In this document: positions 34,211 to 44,885 of the stretch, one piece after another
Position numbering within the stretch: the first letter of the stretch is position 1
Layout: the number at the start of each line of letters is the position of its first letter
DNA from: Pseudopyrenochaeta lycopersici
Taxonomy: Eukaryota > Ascomycota > Dothideomycetes > Pleosporales > Pseudopyrenochaetaceae
Direction: 5' to 3'
Assembly (NCBI GenBank): GCA_003313425.1
Contig: NHZP01000028.1
Span: 558,001-622,000, forward strand
DNA length: 64,000 bases
Notes under the pieces: model-generated
Told to the model about the DNA's origin: nothing
Seen by the model: only the letters and a program-made list of their open reading frames with translations
Databases searched by the model: none
Position numbers and translations under genes: made by a program

Positions 34211-34607
34211 ATGCTCAAGCGGCAGCGGCTCTGCACGAAGCACCGGCCGCCGCTGATGCGGACGGCAGAGATGTGCATAGGGGTCCGAATGGACGATATA
34301 ATGGAGGTTAAGCCGTATGCATGCCCGCCGTGGGTAGCCAGGCCCGAGGTGGTACTCTGCGAGGGTGAAGAACAGGCGCGAGACATCATCGACGACTGCA
34401 GGCCAGGACAGGTGGACATCTTCGGTGCAGAACGGGCGAGCTGGCATTGGCATATATGCGACACCGTCCGGGACATCCATTTCGAGGACGGTGGCCAGCT
34501 CGGACCAGGCTGACACACATGTCACGGAGCTATTGGCGATCAGCGAGGCAGCCAACTGGCCGTGGGATCCATCGTGCACTGCGAGGGACCAAGCAGGGCC
34601 TCATTGA
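34211..34607 (+). pseudogene. LINE RNase H-region fragment, frameshifted
   Basis: In one frame the sequence reads YACPPWVARPEVVLCEGEEQ, the spacer commonly found before RNase H in fungal LINEs; in the next frame it continues GRAGIGIYATPSGTSISRTV and THVTELLAISEAANW, i.e. the RNase H strand and the Glu helix. A frame change near 34420 and the absence of flanking domains mark it as a relic. Confidence 0.6.
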
Positions 34608-34727
34608 TGGCTTAGACTAGGTTCTCCCCCCGCCTGCACTAGGTTCTCCCACCTCCGGACCTAGGTTTTCTCCCACCTGTCATACAACCACCAATTGCTG
34701 CAGTAGCACTTGTTCAATTAATTAAAT
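34608..34727. repeat. Short degenerate tandem repeat (CTAGGTTCTCCC units)
   Basis: Three imperfect units beginning ACTAGGTTCTCCC or ACCTAGGTTTTCTCCC lie at about 34615-34677. Confidence 0.5.
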
Positions 34728-35192
34728 ATGTCTGACAATTCATGGTCTACCGATGACGAGCTAATATCCCCAATATCTGACTTATCCGACGACGTTGTGA
34801 TGCCGCCGCCGCCCAGTCAAAGATTGGGTAGGAGACCGACTAGCGGAAGCCGTAGAATACTGCAACAACTGGGCAAAAGAGCATGGTTATGTGTCACACT
34901 GTACGTGTGTGTTAGGACGAACAGTGAAAATGGTGAAGAAAATGAGGAGAATGTATTGTAACTGTGTGTGTGTATTGTATGTATGTAGATGTGAGATCGT
35001 CTCCCCTTTGTGCTATAGTGAGGAGAGGTGCTTTTATGTCCCTCGCGACAGCTATCATGTGATGATTGATTCCTGAGCCAATGAGCTTCCACCAGGTGGA
35101 TCTGGCCTGCGACATTATGCATTGCGTAAAGGCAAAGGCACTGACTACAAGAAAGGGCGAGTTAGCCTCTATTGCTGTAAGCAGGGAGACTA

Positions 35193-37856
35193 CCGTATAA
35201 ACTTGACACGGTGGCCGACCGCTAGACAAGGGTCGGAGACAGCCGGATGATCTCAAATTGCACCGAATGCAGTTTAGTATGAGAACCCCTGCAAAAAGAA
35301 CATCACCTCTGAATTTCAAGTCCACCTGCAGCTTATTGCACCACTGAGTTGCTGCGATACCTAGTTTTTTGAAGGTTTTTGAGGTTGATTTGGTGAGGGT
35401 GGCTCGTGCCCTGCGCCTGCTGGTAACCTAACAACTTGTTACTATCAAATAGCTATAGTTGCTGAGAGCTAGGACAGTTTTATAGGCGATTGCCATATAA
35501 AATAGGTCTACTGCTTAAACACTGTACTACTACCTTAGAGTAGAGGCTGTCTGCTTGGTAGCAACGCAGCACTAAGCCTTATTAGGAAATAGGCGATAGA
35601 AAGTTCAAGAACTCTACTACTAAGCTTGAGCTCTACTACTACTACCCTCACTACTACCTCTACCACTACTACCTCGCCTCTTTTTAAAACCTCTCCATCG
35701 CCTGCCTCTTTGTCCCCCTCAAGCTCACGATCTCGCGGGAAGACTAGCCAGTATTTTCTAGTTATAGAGCTTCATTTGCGAGCAGATCAACGAGGATTGG
35801 GTTGGCCGCAGACATGCCTGCTGCGTCGACCTCAAGCAACCTCTCAATGAGATCTTGCTTCTTAAGCTAGCTTGTCCCTCGTAGCCTCCTCTCCCTGCAG
35901 CGTTGCCTCAAATTTAGAACAGTTTCTAACTAATATAGGTGCTTCTAACGAGCTAGAAGATCGCCCTCATCCTCAGGTAAGCTCCAGCTAAAGCTATCGT
36001 CAGACTCCTCTAATTTCAAGTTTGCAGAAGCCTCATTAACCTCATCCTCATCCTCCTCCTCCTTCTCCCATCCAGTAAAGTCAACCTTGCCTTCAAAATC
36101 CTTAATAGAGATTAGATGGTCCTCAGAACCAGTAGGGCTTACTGCGATGCCTGTATAGACAAAAGATTGCACGACTAGCTGCTGTTTGTTGTCACAAAGG
36201 TCATCCCAGGCCTCCCCAACTGCTCTCGTTACTGCTATTCGTCTAGCAGAGACTGCAGCTCAATCGCTCAACTCGCCCGCTACCTCAGCCTCTAGGATGT
36301 GCTCAAGGTGAGACCTCAACAATGCTTTGAAAGCTTTATTGATAGCAACATCTAGTAGTTGAAGCAGTCCTGTACATCCTGGAGGGATAACTGCCAGCGT
36401 AACTCGATTTTTCCAAAGCAGCTGCTTTACTTGCTCAGTTTTATAGAAACTTGCAGAGTCCATTACTAGTAAGCTCTCCTCACCACCAAGCTACTCAAAT
36501 AGCTCTTGCTCTATCCAGTTAACTAGTAGCCCCTCATTGTTGTAAGCTAACGTTAATAGCTCTACGGTGACACGAGAGTCCCAAAGTTGGTGCTCTTGCT
36601 GCCAAATCTATCCACCTAGCACACCATGAAAGATCAGTTTTAGCTTCAACCAAGGTACCCCATCAGCAAAGACGTATAAGATCAAAGTTACCTAACGCTT
36701 AGCCCAGCTACTATTATGTACAGTACCAGTTATAGTACGTTCGCCTTTGAGGTGGTAGGTATAGCCGTCAAAGAACTCAAAAGGTATAGGTACTTCATCC
36801 ATATTAATGATATGAGACAGCTTAAAGCGCCAAAATGTATAGCAACCTGTCTAAACAATTGAATTGCGGCGAATAAACCTCAGAAACCGATTCACGTAGT
36901 CAAGATAGTAGGTTAGTAGCTGCTGAGCAGCATGGGTGAGGCGCCGCCACCTAATATCCCATCGACGGCAGAAGCCTTAAAACCAGCCATTTAAAAACTT
37001 AAAGCTGTACTACTCATAGATGTAAGTATTTATATGTAGCTTACTAGTAAATACTTACTTCACTAGGCAAGCTAGGGTCAACGCCAACAATCGTCCAGTA
37101 CAGTAGCTTCGCCCTCCGTTGCAGCCAGAACCAAGTGACTTTCCGTCCTAACTGCCTCCACTCAATAAACTATCCAAACAAAGCAAGCTCAACGAGAGGT
37201 AGCTTTTCACCTTTTACACTTGATGCGTCGCGTCGTCCACTACGATTGAGCGACATAAGCTTATCCCGGCTATACCATATGTTTTTAATAGTCCTCTCGG
37301 GTATTTTAAAGTGCTCTGAGGCCTCCTTAGCTGTAGGAGGCCTATAAAAACCATCCCAAGAGAGTCCTTGGAGGCAACGCTGCTTCTGTTTAAGGCCAAG
37401 GTGTACGTCAGGCTCCTCAATCCGGTAGTGAAGGAAGTACATAATAATCTCAAGCTTCCTCCTCTTAGAACGCACATTGTTGTCTGATTTTCAAGCAGGA
37501 GGAGGTTTGTATGATGTCCCCTTACTAATCAGATCCTTCATTGTTAGTTTCTTGCGTCCTGATTTCACTTTAGTAGAACGGAGAGAGTTAAGGTCACTAG
37601 AGCTTACTGGCTGGAGTGGAAATCGAGCCATGTTGGCGAGCAGCCAGGCGAGCAGCCAACTGAGTTAGTTGGCGAGAGGACGGGCCAAAGACAGGCGTTC
37701 GAACAGTTTTAGTGCTCAGCGCTAACTAGGATTTCCAGGGGTGTCTCATCTGCGTCACAGAGCAATCAAGGGCTGCTATTTGACCGCTTACCAAGGCTCC
37801 ACCAGTTGCCCGAAAACCCCTGCCTAGCGGTCGGCCACCGTGTCAAGTTTATACGG
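35193..37856 (-). mobile_element. 2664-bp DDE transposon with perfect 33-bp TIRs, inactive
   Basis: The first and last 33 bp (starting CCGTATAAACTTGACACGGT) are exact inverse copies, flanked by TA at 35191-35192 and 37857-37858. The interior is a minus-strand pogo/Tigger-type transposase with many nonsense codons. The intact TIRs contrast with the ruined gene. Confidence 0.88.
35945..37631 (-). pseudogene. Pogo/Tigger-like DDE transposase, multiply interrupted
   Basis: From the ATG at 37631: an N-terminal helix region (TAKEASEHFKIPERTIKNIW), then after interruptions the catalytic block with IINMDEVPIPFEFFDGYTYH, LLVMDSASFYKTEQVKQLLW and GLLQLLDVAINKAFKALLRS, giving three acidic positions, and an acidic tail (KEEEDEDEVNEASANLKLEE). 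Interrupting codons include TAG or TAA after LFG, WF, NSIV, WAKR, HGVLGG and ELFE, and TGA after ELSD. Most would become Gln (CAG/CAA) or Arg (CGA) by one T-to-C reversal, so C-to-T change explains them. A frame break or intron lies near 37040. Confidence 0.78.
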
Positions 37857-37967
37857 TACGACACCAAGAGTACCAGTCACACTACATTAAAGCAATTCCA
37901 CCCTGATACCTAACCATACGAAGCGATGCGTCTTTTAACATACTGTGATAACGGCGAGCTTACCTTC

Positions 37968-38120
37968 ACCGCTGATCTGGCCGAGGAGCGTCTTCTCACG
38001 TCCCTCTAGCGCTCGCCGATTCATGTCCTCTGCCGCTTCGTACTTTCCTTGATATCGCAGCACGCTCGCCAGGTTGTCCACGCTGGTCAGCGTGTAAGGG
38101 TGCTCCTTCCCAAGCGCCTT
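37968..38120 (-). pseudogene. TPR (kinesin-light-chain type) fragment of an NB-ARC/TPR protein
   Basis: The minus strand reads ALGKEHPYTLTSVDNLASVL followed by RYQGKYEAAEDMNRRALEGR, one typical 42-residue TPR unit from fungal NB-ARC- or NACHT-TPR receptors. Only this unit is recognisable. Confidence 0.6.
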
Positions 38121-38330
38121 CTCGGACGAAAATCTTGGCTAGAATGTCATACTCGTGGACTTTAGGATCTCTAAACAGAGTTGCCGTCACTGTACTGCAT
38201 CTCTCGACCTTGCGCACATCTGTTCCCAGAGGCCTGCCGCGGCTTGGCTTAAACTAAAATCCTATCACGCCAAACTGGACGACTCACCTTACTACTACAC
38301 CGCCACGATCCTCCACCCGTACTACAAGCG

Positions 38331-38975
38331 TTACTGCGACCGCAGTCGCGGTGAGATGCGAAGCTCAGACTGCTCTGTTGCTTCGTCTTCTTCTCCGGCG
38401 CCTCCCAGTCCGGTGCCTACGCTACTTCTATCCTGTTCCTCGTCGCCAGCAATGGTGTTTGTGTTGCTTCCCGTGTCGTCTCCAGTGCCGTCTCCAGGGC
38501 CGTCCCTAATGCTACCGTCAGACTCCCCCATCAGGAAGTCTTCCTCAGCACTAGCGGTTCCTTCGGGTCTTCTCTGGTCTCCTTCGGGCCCATTGCTGCG
38601 TCCCGTGTCGTCTCCAGTGCCGTCTCCAGGGTTGTCCCTAATGCTTCCGTCAGGCTCCCCTATCAGGGAGTCTTCCTCAGCACTAGAGGCCCCTTTGGGT
38701 CTTCTCTGGTCTCCTTCGGGTTCCGTGTCGTCTCCAGGGCCATTCTCGCTGTGTGTCGTGTTTTTAAGCTGGCGATTGATTGATTGATGATTGATTGATT
38801 TTATCCTACTCGGTTTCAGCCGCGATTTCTCCGCAGCTATGCCCGGTTGGCTAACTTGGCTAACAGCCGACGCGGCACACGTTCGTCCGTGCCGCCCCAC
38901 GTCACTCCTGAAAACAAGAGCCAGCTGTTCCCAGAGGTCGGCCGTCGTCTGGCTTCTATCTACGACTATGTACAT
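38331..38975 (-). other. Open frame with 44-residue acidic tandem repeat; identity unknown
   Basis: A 214-codon frame contains two near-identical 44-residue units (EGDQRRPEGTASAEEDFLMG, then DGSIRDGPGDGTGDDTG) and ends ISPRLRSQ. It crosses a (GATT)n run, so at least its N-terminal part is not a real gene. The repeat unit may come from a retroelement polyprotein linker. I do not recognise it. Confidence 0.35.
38473..38745. repeat. 132-bp tandem repeat, two full copies and the start of a third
   Basis: Units starting GTGTCGTCTCCAGTGCCGTC at 38473 and 38605, and a variant start at 38725 (120 bp after the second). Copies differ at scattered positions that keep the minus-strand frame open. Confidence 0.8.
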
Positions 38976-39984
38976 TTCGTCTTAAAAAGTGACGTATTTT
39001 GCCTGTGTTTCTGTTCTTTAGATTGTTGTTCCCTATGTGTATGCCGTGGTTGAAGCCTTGTGTTTGTAGCTTTGGTTCAAGGCTCGTAGAGGCGTGTTGC
39101 CTCATGTGTTGCGACCGCAATACCTTCAGTCTCCCCCTAGCGTTCAGCTTTCGTGTGTGCTAGCTTGCCCCCGTGCCCCCGAGGCATAGAATGTGTTCTC
39201 TCGTTCTCGATGCTCTTCGGTGTTTTGATGCCGTCCACTAGGTTCCTATGTAGCTGTGTTTTGTGGTGTGACCTGCCACTGAGCGCAGCAGCAGCAGCTT
39301 TCTGCCGTGATACAGCTCGGTGAGATCGATGCTCCGCTCGTGCGTACCGTCAGGCTTACTGAACATGAGAGCTCTCGCGCGTATCTCCTCAGACCTTGTC
39401 AGGTGTGTCGAAGGGGCACCACTCCTTCGACACTAGGTTGGGGCGACAGTGGACAAGGCTGTCTGATGATCTGTAGTATTGTTTGGCATTGATAGTAACA
39501 TGCCGATTGTCTGTGAGTTGACTCGCGCAAGAGGTTATGCTGTTCGGCCTAAAGGCTCGTCGATGTGGGACGTTGCAGACATTGTCGGCTGGTGACGGGC
39601 TGACCAGGAGCCCGTCGGTGACTGTTGTGTGATTGTTGTGCTCTATGGGTGTCTGTGCTCCGTCATCGTGTCTCGCGTCGCTGTATCATGGCTAGGTGGC
39701 TGCTGTTCCGCTCGATGGGCGTGTCATATTGAGTAGCTTGCTCATGAATTTTGTTCGTCTGTGCCTGCCAGGGCCACAACGGCGGCTCTACAGGTACCAA
39801 ATCGGCGCTGGGGGACGCGCGATGGCCTGCAGAGACCGTTGCAGCCACTGGCAGATGTGCTTCAACGCGTTTGTGATGGTAATTCCAAAAATTGATTTCT
39901 CGCTGTGTGTCGTGTTTTTTTTTTAAGCTGGCGATGAAGCTGGCAATGTAAGCGGGGGGAGGCCAAGCGAATGCTGCCAAGTCT
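38746..39984 (+). repeat. Non-coding LINE/SINE-like 3' sequence, two related ends
   Basis: CTCGCTGTGTGTCGTGTTTT followed by TTAAGCTGGCGAT occurs at 38746-38776, where it runs into (GATT)n, and again at 39898-39936, where it runs into GAAGCTGGCAAT. The intervening 1.1 kb is GC-rich without a coding frame I can assign. The two copies mark plus-oriented retroelement 3' ends. Confidence 0.5.
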
Positions 39985-40375
39985 ATTAACGAACGCGAAA
40001 AACTACCAAAATCCAGAAAAGCGAACCCTTGCAATCTTTATAACTACTTAGTATTATACCTTAAAACTTAAAATCTAACCTTCTATGTATATTTTAAGCT
40101 TTATTTTAAGTTTTTAAAGGATTTTATATAATAAGTTTTACAACAGAGTAAAATAGCACAAAATTTAACACTAAAACTTAATCTCTAGACAGTAGTAAAA
40201 GCTGTGAGCCTAAGGATTTAAAAAGAGCTATTAAATAAGTGTAAAAGGCTAGATATTAAGTTTTAAGATATACTACTGTGCCGTTGTTAAGATTGCATGG
40301 GTTGGTTTTCCTGATTTTTGGTGGGTTTTCGCGTTCGCGGTTGACTGGTATTCGCAGGTGACCGGTGGAACACGT
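39985..40375. mobile_element. AT-rich MITE with pogo-type terminus, left tip lost
   Basis: The right end reads ...GGTGACCGGTGGAACACGT followed by TA (40376-40377), the same terminus as the pogo elements. The inner arms are inverted copies of about 50 bp (GCGAACGCGAAAACCCACCA on one side, ACGAACGCGAAAAACTACCA on the other, each leading to TGCAATCTT). The centre is strongly AT-rich and TpA-rich, non-coding. The outermost bases on the left are missing. Confidence 0.65.
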
Positions 40376-40377
40376 TA

Positions 40378-40662
40378 AAGTGTTTTTACAGTACTAAGCC
40401 AAAAGTCTGTTCGCGCGGCCAGCACGGGCCACAACCACCATTTTCCAGTGAATGTTCACCGCACTATAACTCTACGCCACGTGGACTAATTGTGACTCTG
40501 AGGGTCGCAATTTGATCGCATTACACTTAATATTTAGTCTGGTACCCCCTTGCGCGTCTCACAGCGTCTAGGCTGTTGGAAGCCGGTCACGTGATCAAGA
40601 GACTGGGAACTATATAATCAGTCCGGCTCCCTGAGTCGGACCTCAATCAATCAATCAATCAC
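40378..40662. other. Intergenic with (AATC)n run
   Basis: No gene. CAATCAATCAATCAATCAC at about 40644-40662 resembles a LINE tail in plus orientation next to a Tc1 scrap. Confidence 0.4.
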
Positions 40663-40881
40663 TTACTCCCTACACCCATAACAACATAGGCGTCGTGGCA
40701 TGCTCATGATGAGCTTTCTGATCAATCTATCTGGGGTGGCCAAGGAGGCCTCCTTCAAACCCTCACAAAAGCGATCCCACTCCTCCTGAGAATCTCCAAG
40801 TTGATCAAACTCAGGATGGAGCTCATGAAGCTTCCTTTTGAGTGCCCACCACAATCTGCCCTCACCCTCCTGGAGCACATG
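40663..40881 (-). pseudogene. Tc1/mariner-type DDE transposase C-terminal fragment
   Basis: The minus strand reads LWWALKRKLHELHPEFDQLG and RFCEGLKEASLATPDRLIRK, then LIMSMPRR. This is the end of fungal Tc1-like transposases, just after the position of the last catalytic Asp/Glu (...SPDLNPIEHLWW in relatives). The upstream part is missing: homology starts after CTTACCATGTGCTCCAGGAG. Confidence 0.65.
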
Positions 40882-40924
40882 GTAAGTAGCATTATGCTAT
40901 GAGACACAAGTCTATCGCTAATGG

Positions 40925-41764
40925 CAGTGGCCCCAAGAATCGATTCAAAGATTCATGATTCATTACATAACTATATTGAATTAATCATTGAATTTGAATA
41001 TGAATCGCCAATATGAATCGCTCTGAATCGATTCATATTGTAATTTTACTCCAAATCGTTAATCTATAACGCTAATAGTTCTAAGATTCATGGAATTCAT
41101 TAAATACATAATAAAAGCTATTATATATTATGATCCCAGCTCTGCTGAAGGGTCAACGCGGAGCGGTTAAACATTGTTCCAGGGAAAATAGCGCCCACCC
41201 AGCTTGCTACCGATATCAACGACGGAAAAGAACCTGAAGCCTACAACTTGTGGGAAAGGGAGGATATGCAACAAGCTCTCTAGAAGGACGAATTTCGAAG
41301 GTCCATTGAGGATGACCCACTGCCAGCACTTGGCCCAAGAACTACAGCTCTTAACTTGTGGTTGGATCCATAAAGGGCTCGAACTTACCCTTCTCTTACT
41401 CGTATGGCAATTGATATATTATCTATACCGCCTATGTCAGCTGAGCCCGAGAGAGTTCTCTCAGCGGCTCGAAGAACTATCTCTTTTTCTAGATTCAAGC
41501 TTGGTGCGGAGGTGATTGAGCGTGGAGAGTGTTTGAAGTAGTCGGCAAAGAGTAGGATTGTTAGTGAGTGGTGGGCAGAGTTTCTAGAGGAATCAGAGGA
41601 TGAAGAAGCATCTGAAAATATACAATAGGTGAGATTTGGCACTCCTCAAGGCTGTATTACTAAGCTGATTCGAATCTGAATTTGAATTTGAATCAGCCTA
41701 GGTTGAATTGAATTGAATCTGAATCACCTCTAAAAATTCAATTCTTTGATTATTGGGGCCTCTG
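40925..41764 (+). mobile_element. 840-bp hAT element (internally deleted), perfect 8-bp TSD
   Basis: The element starts CAGTGGCCCCAAGAATC and ends with the inverse of CAGAGGCCCCAATAATC. Both sides are flanked by GCTAATGG (40917-40924 and 41765-41772). Subterminal GAATC/TTGAATT repeats are dense at both ends. Only the end of a hAT transposase remains inside. Confidence 0.85.
41290..41634 (+). pseudogene. hAT transposase C-terminal dimerisation fragment
   Basis: The frame reads DPLPALGPRTTALNLWLDP, a stop, then SLTRMAIDILSIPPMSAEPE and RVLSAARRTISFSRFKLGAE, ending in WWAEFLEESEDEEAS. This is the hAT C-terminal dimerisation domain (IDILSIP.SAEPERxxS.A). Two stops lie inside, and the catalytic and BED parts are deleted. 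Confidence 0.8.
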
Positions 41765-41772
41765 GCTAATGG

Positions 41773-42622
41773 TACTGCAGCCTTTGATCCTCAAACTATT
41801 TTTAGGGCACGCTACAAAGATATCTCGAGTCATTGCATTCGATCAAACCAACGACTTCATCCTGAGGAGCGGCCTCATCGACCTAATCGAACAAGACCTC
41901 GTCCGCTACTTTGACGTTCATATCTCTGGTAAAGCTAGGGTTGGAAATCGATCGTATCGATCGATCGATGGTGCGGCTGATGTACTCCTGTCCGGGTAGC
42001 AGCAACGGCTGGTGCAACATACGGCCTAGCTTATGGCTTTGTTACGGCCTTCTTCCGGCACTTCTTCCTCACTGTCAACTTCCTTCTGTTTGAGGGTGAG
42101 CCACAAGTTCAGCATATCGACTATAGGTGAGTGATCCCATGAGGATTGCAGTGGATTGCATGCAGCCGGCCTGTTCCAGTGGCGCGAGTCAGGGCGTTGA
42201 TTGACTACGTCGCAGCGCAGCATTATCCGTAGAATCTTGTGAAATTCAACAAACACTAGCGAGGGGTTACAGCATCTAGCCATATTTAGTAGGCGGTCAG
42301 ATTCTGCCAACATCAACAAACCGAAAAGTCCCGCATCAAGACCGCCATCTGCTTCTCATTAATTTCATCACCTTGATCAAATGCTTCAACGCCCCTCCAA
42401 GAAATTAAACCGCAATATCCAACATGCTTCGGCCCCTAAGAAGGGCACTGGTTCAAGATCACGCCATTTGTTGATATGGGCAGAATCTGACCGCCTACTA
42501 AATATGGCTAGATGCTGTAACCCCCCTGCTAGCATTCGCTGAATCGTCCACATTTTGTTCATAGAATGCTACCGTCTGTCGAGGTGTAATTCTCACACAA
42601 ACCTTTTTCGCGGACCAATACC
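41773..42622. other. No gene recognised; contains the long inverted repeat
   Basis: Short frames only. GATCGATCGATCGAT-like self-complementary bases occur near 41950-41967. The main feature is the inverted repeat at 42263-42524. Confidence 0.4.
42263..42524. repeat. Perfect 46-bp inverted repeat with 170-bp loop
   Basis: Arms at 42263-42308 (starting GGGGTTACAGCATCTAGCCA) and 42479-42524 are exact inverse copies. Partial pairing (CTAGC) continues outward. The loop has no coding capacity. It may be a foldback element or the trace of an inverted duplication. Confidence 0.85.
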
Positions 42623-42926
42623 ATGGCCACGGCAAGCCAATCGTCTCAGCAGCTTCCGTGGTACGCAGCGTATACACAGCTACCTGCAAAACCACTCTGC
42701 GAAATTTCAAAAGCACTCTATCAAAATGGTATCAAGAGGGAAATCGTCCTGGGAAAGACTTTATAGACGTGGATCTGAGGAAAGGGGATCATACCGTATG
42801 TTACTAATGACACGCAGATCAAGGCTTATGACTGACGATACTTGTAAGAGTGGATTCCTCCGCGGCTCGTTAAACTTGCCTATGGAAAGTTTGTATCCAG
42901 CCCTTTCTCAGTTCAATATCAACTAG
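42623..42926 (+). pseudogene. Rhodanese-domain (arsenate-reductase/CDC25-like) protein fragment
   Basis: The first frame reads MATASQSSQQLPWYAAYTQL to EISKAL; after a 1-nt shift it continues KWYQEGNRPGKDFIDVDLRK and, past a 53-nt GT-AG intron (GTATGTTACTAATG... to CTTGTAAG), SGFLRGSLNLPMESLYPALS. This is the first half of small fungal rhodanese-like proteins (D-V-D-L-R ... G-x-L-R-G-S-x-N-L-P). The active-site Cys loop and C-terminus are missing. Frameshift plus truncation mark a pseudogene. Confidence 0.5.
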
Positions 42927-43173
42927 CCGAACTGTACACAGTTGCTGTCCGTAAGTTAGTGAATATGTTGATCACATGCACCCCTCCCCTGCGCCTGCCC
43001 GTACGGTGACACGTAGACCGTTTGTGAACTTCTTGTACTACAACATTGTCTAGCAATTTATTCCAAATTCGATGCATAGATTCAAGAACAACTGTAGCTA
43101 TTCATAGATTTAAAACACTGTAAGGACTCTAGGCAATAAGGAGGTCAATCTCGAAACTATTCGTAATCCTTCG

Positions 43174-44885
43174 CTACCGATTTATATCCTGGGATCTGGC
43201 AAGATTCGCGGCATGGACAGCATGCTGAAAGTCTTTCAGCAATAGATCCGCATCTTCTAAGCCAGCCGTGACCCTGATCTGGGTCGGTCTGAGCCCGTAT
43301 TGCGCTGCCCAATCTAACTTCTGGCCATACGTACATTTGGTATAGGCGAAGGCAAGGGTGAACGGTGCACCAAGATGCACACTGTTGTGGACATTCAGAT
43401 TATTATAAAAAGCAATGGTAGTGGGGATGTCCTCCAGCTCAACACTGAAGAGACAGCCATAGCCCGGAGTGAGCTCGGATGTGGTCTTGCGCAGAAATTG
43501 CGTGTAGAATTTACCTGATGGGTTAGTTGAAGGATAGTGGACTCTAGCTATCGCAGAGTCCGGATTTTCTACGCAAGCGCGCAGATAGTCGACCAGGACC
43601 TTAGCATTGTGGTTCAGTGTATTTGTCCGCTCGAGATAATCGTCGCTATTGCGTAGAAGGGTCTTGACATCTTCGACATGTAACTCTGGTTCATACCGCT
43701 GAGCGAACAATTCCTTCAGCTCCGAATAGTATCGAGCATTGGGGTTGAGAACCACACTGCCAGCAATGACATCGGCGTACCCATTGAATGATTTCGTCAA
43801 AGATGTGACAAGAAGGTCGGTCATATGCAAAATCTCGACGTTCGCGAACCCGGCAATTGTATCGTCGATTGCAAGAAGCACGTCGTATGCGTTGGCTAAT
43901 GCACGTAGTCGGACGAGGTCAGGGGTAATCAAGAGCGGGTTGGCCGGGAATTCTGCCCATATTGCCTGAACCTTTTGACCCAGGGCACATTGCTCTTGAA
44001 GGTAGATCTCCAACGCCTTTAAATCCTCGTCTGAACCAAGTCCCAGAAACTTGAAACCGGCGCCATATTCTTCCAGTGCTACCACTGTATCCATGAACGC
44101 CATCCCAAATAGCACAGTTTTGCCATTATAAAGGCTGCTGAGGTATGTGTGTGGTTTGTAGATAGAAGCCATACCGGAAGGGAAAAGGTAAACATCGCTT
44201 GGTGCTGGTGCTCTTGATTCTGCTGGGCGCTGGCTGGCACGATCCACATAAGAGACGATCTTCCGTCGCAAAGCTTCATGCTCGGTACTTTCGAAGCTGG
44301 ATCGAGTATATGCATGACTCGAGATATCGACCTCCTTGAGCTGCTCGCAAAATGCAAGGTTCATTTCAGCGCAGCGCGAAGATATCCCTACGCCCGGTCG
44401 ATTCCAGAATCCCCGCACGAGGGACAGATACTGTTCGGCGAAAACGACTGCCCATAAGTAGTCTTTAGCTCTGAATGCTCGAATGAAGATTGAATCTGAT
44501 GGAACACTGTCTTTCTCCATTCCATCATCGCGCTTTGTCGATGAAGCATATCGTATACATTCTGTCGCAGATTCCAAGGAACTAAACAGGAATGCGCAGT
44601 GTTCGGAGAGTTGGAGATGGCGAAGAACAATGCTAGACAGCTATAATTTCAGCTCAGTAAAATGCGTTTATTACAGTTTTCGTTCATGGATCAAGTCATG
44701 CATACCTTGTCTATATCCCTATGTGGTTTGGCTCTGGGGTATGCGTTATGAAATGTATTGATGATAGACCGAGAGTCGATGCTGTACCGCTCTACCATTT
44801 GCCATCCAGGCATGTGGGCAGTGACTGCATGGCGAGGTGCTGGCGGGACGGCGTGACCGGGTAAGGTTTCAATTTTCGCAGACAT
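43174..44885 (-). CDS. Cystathionine gamma-synthase-like PLP enzyme
   Basis: Exons 44885-44706 and 44640-43174, with a 65-nt GT-AG intron, encode 548 residues. The N-terminus MSAKIETLPGHAVPPAPRHA and HMPGWQMVERY is typical of the fungal cystathionine gamma-synthase-like branch. The PLP fold shows LFPSGMASIYKP, the aspartate region LLAIDDTIAGFANV and the Schiff-base Lys343 in VTSLTKSFNGYADVIAGSVV. The C-terminal domain ends QIRVTAGLEDADLLLKDFQH. Cys/Met-metabolism enzymes of this type link O-acylhomoserine to cysteine in transsulfuration or catalyse related gamma-replacements; whether this copy acts in methionine synthesis or secondary metabolism is open. Frame intact, single gene among repeats. 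Confidence 0.88.

Larger units (their letters stand above)
34728..37911 (+). pseudogene. MULE/FAR1-like transposase N-terminal fragment, split by a TIR element
   Basis: The start reads MSDNSWSTDDELISPISDLS, then after a frame shift GDRLAEAVEYCNNWAKEHGY. Near 35130-35190 it reads GKGTDYKKGRVSLYCCKQGD. Reading on across the TIR element (35193-37856), with one TA target copy removed, it continues YDTKSTSHTTLKQFHPD to about 37911. This is the DNA-binding N-terminal region of Mutator-like transposases, in which Cys residues and a K-S-T/T-R-x-T block are common. The catalytic domain is not present. Low-complexity TG-rich sequence is inserted between the parts. Confidence 0.5.

Noticed and set aside
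38155..38787. 210-codon Ser/Pro-rich plus-strand frame
   Set aside because: It is the mirror of the acidic minus-strand repeat; the plus reading is a composition artefact and runs into the GATT repeat.
43174..44885. Secondary-metabolite cluster around the CGS-like enzyme and the MFS transporter
   Set aside because: The genes are almost 40 kb apart with only repeats and unrelated genes between; no PKS, NRPS or terpene enzyme is present.
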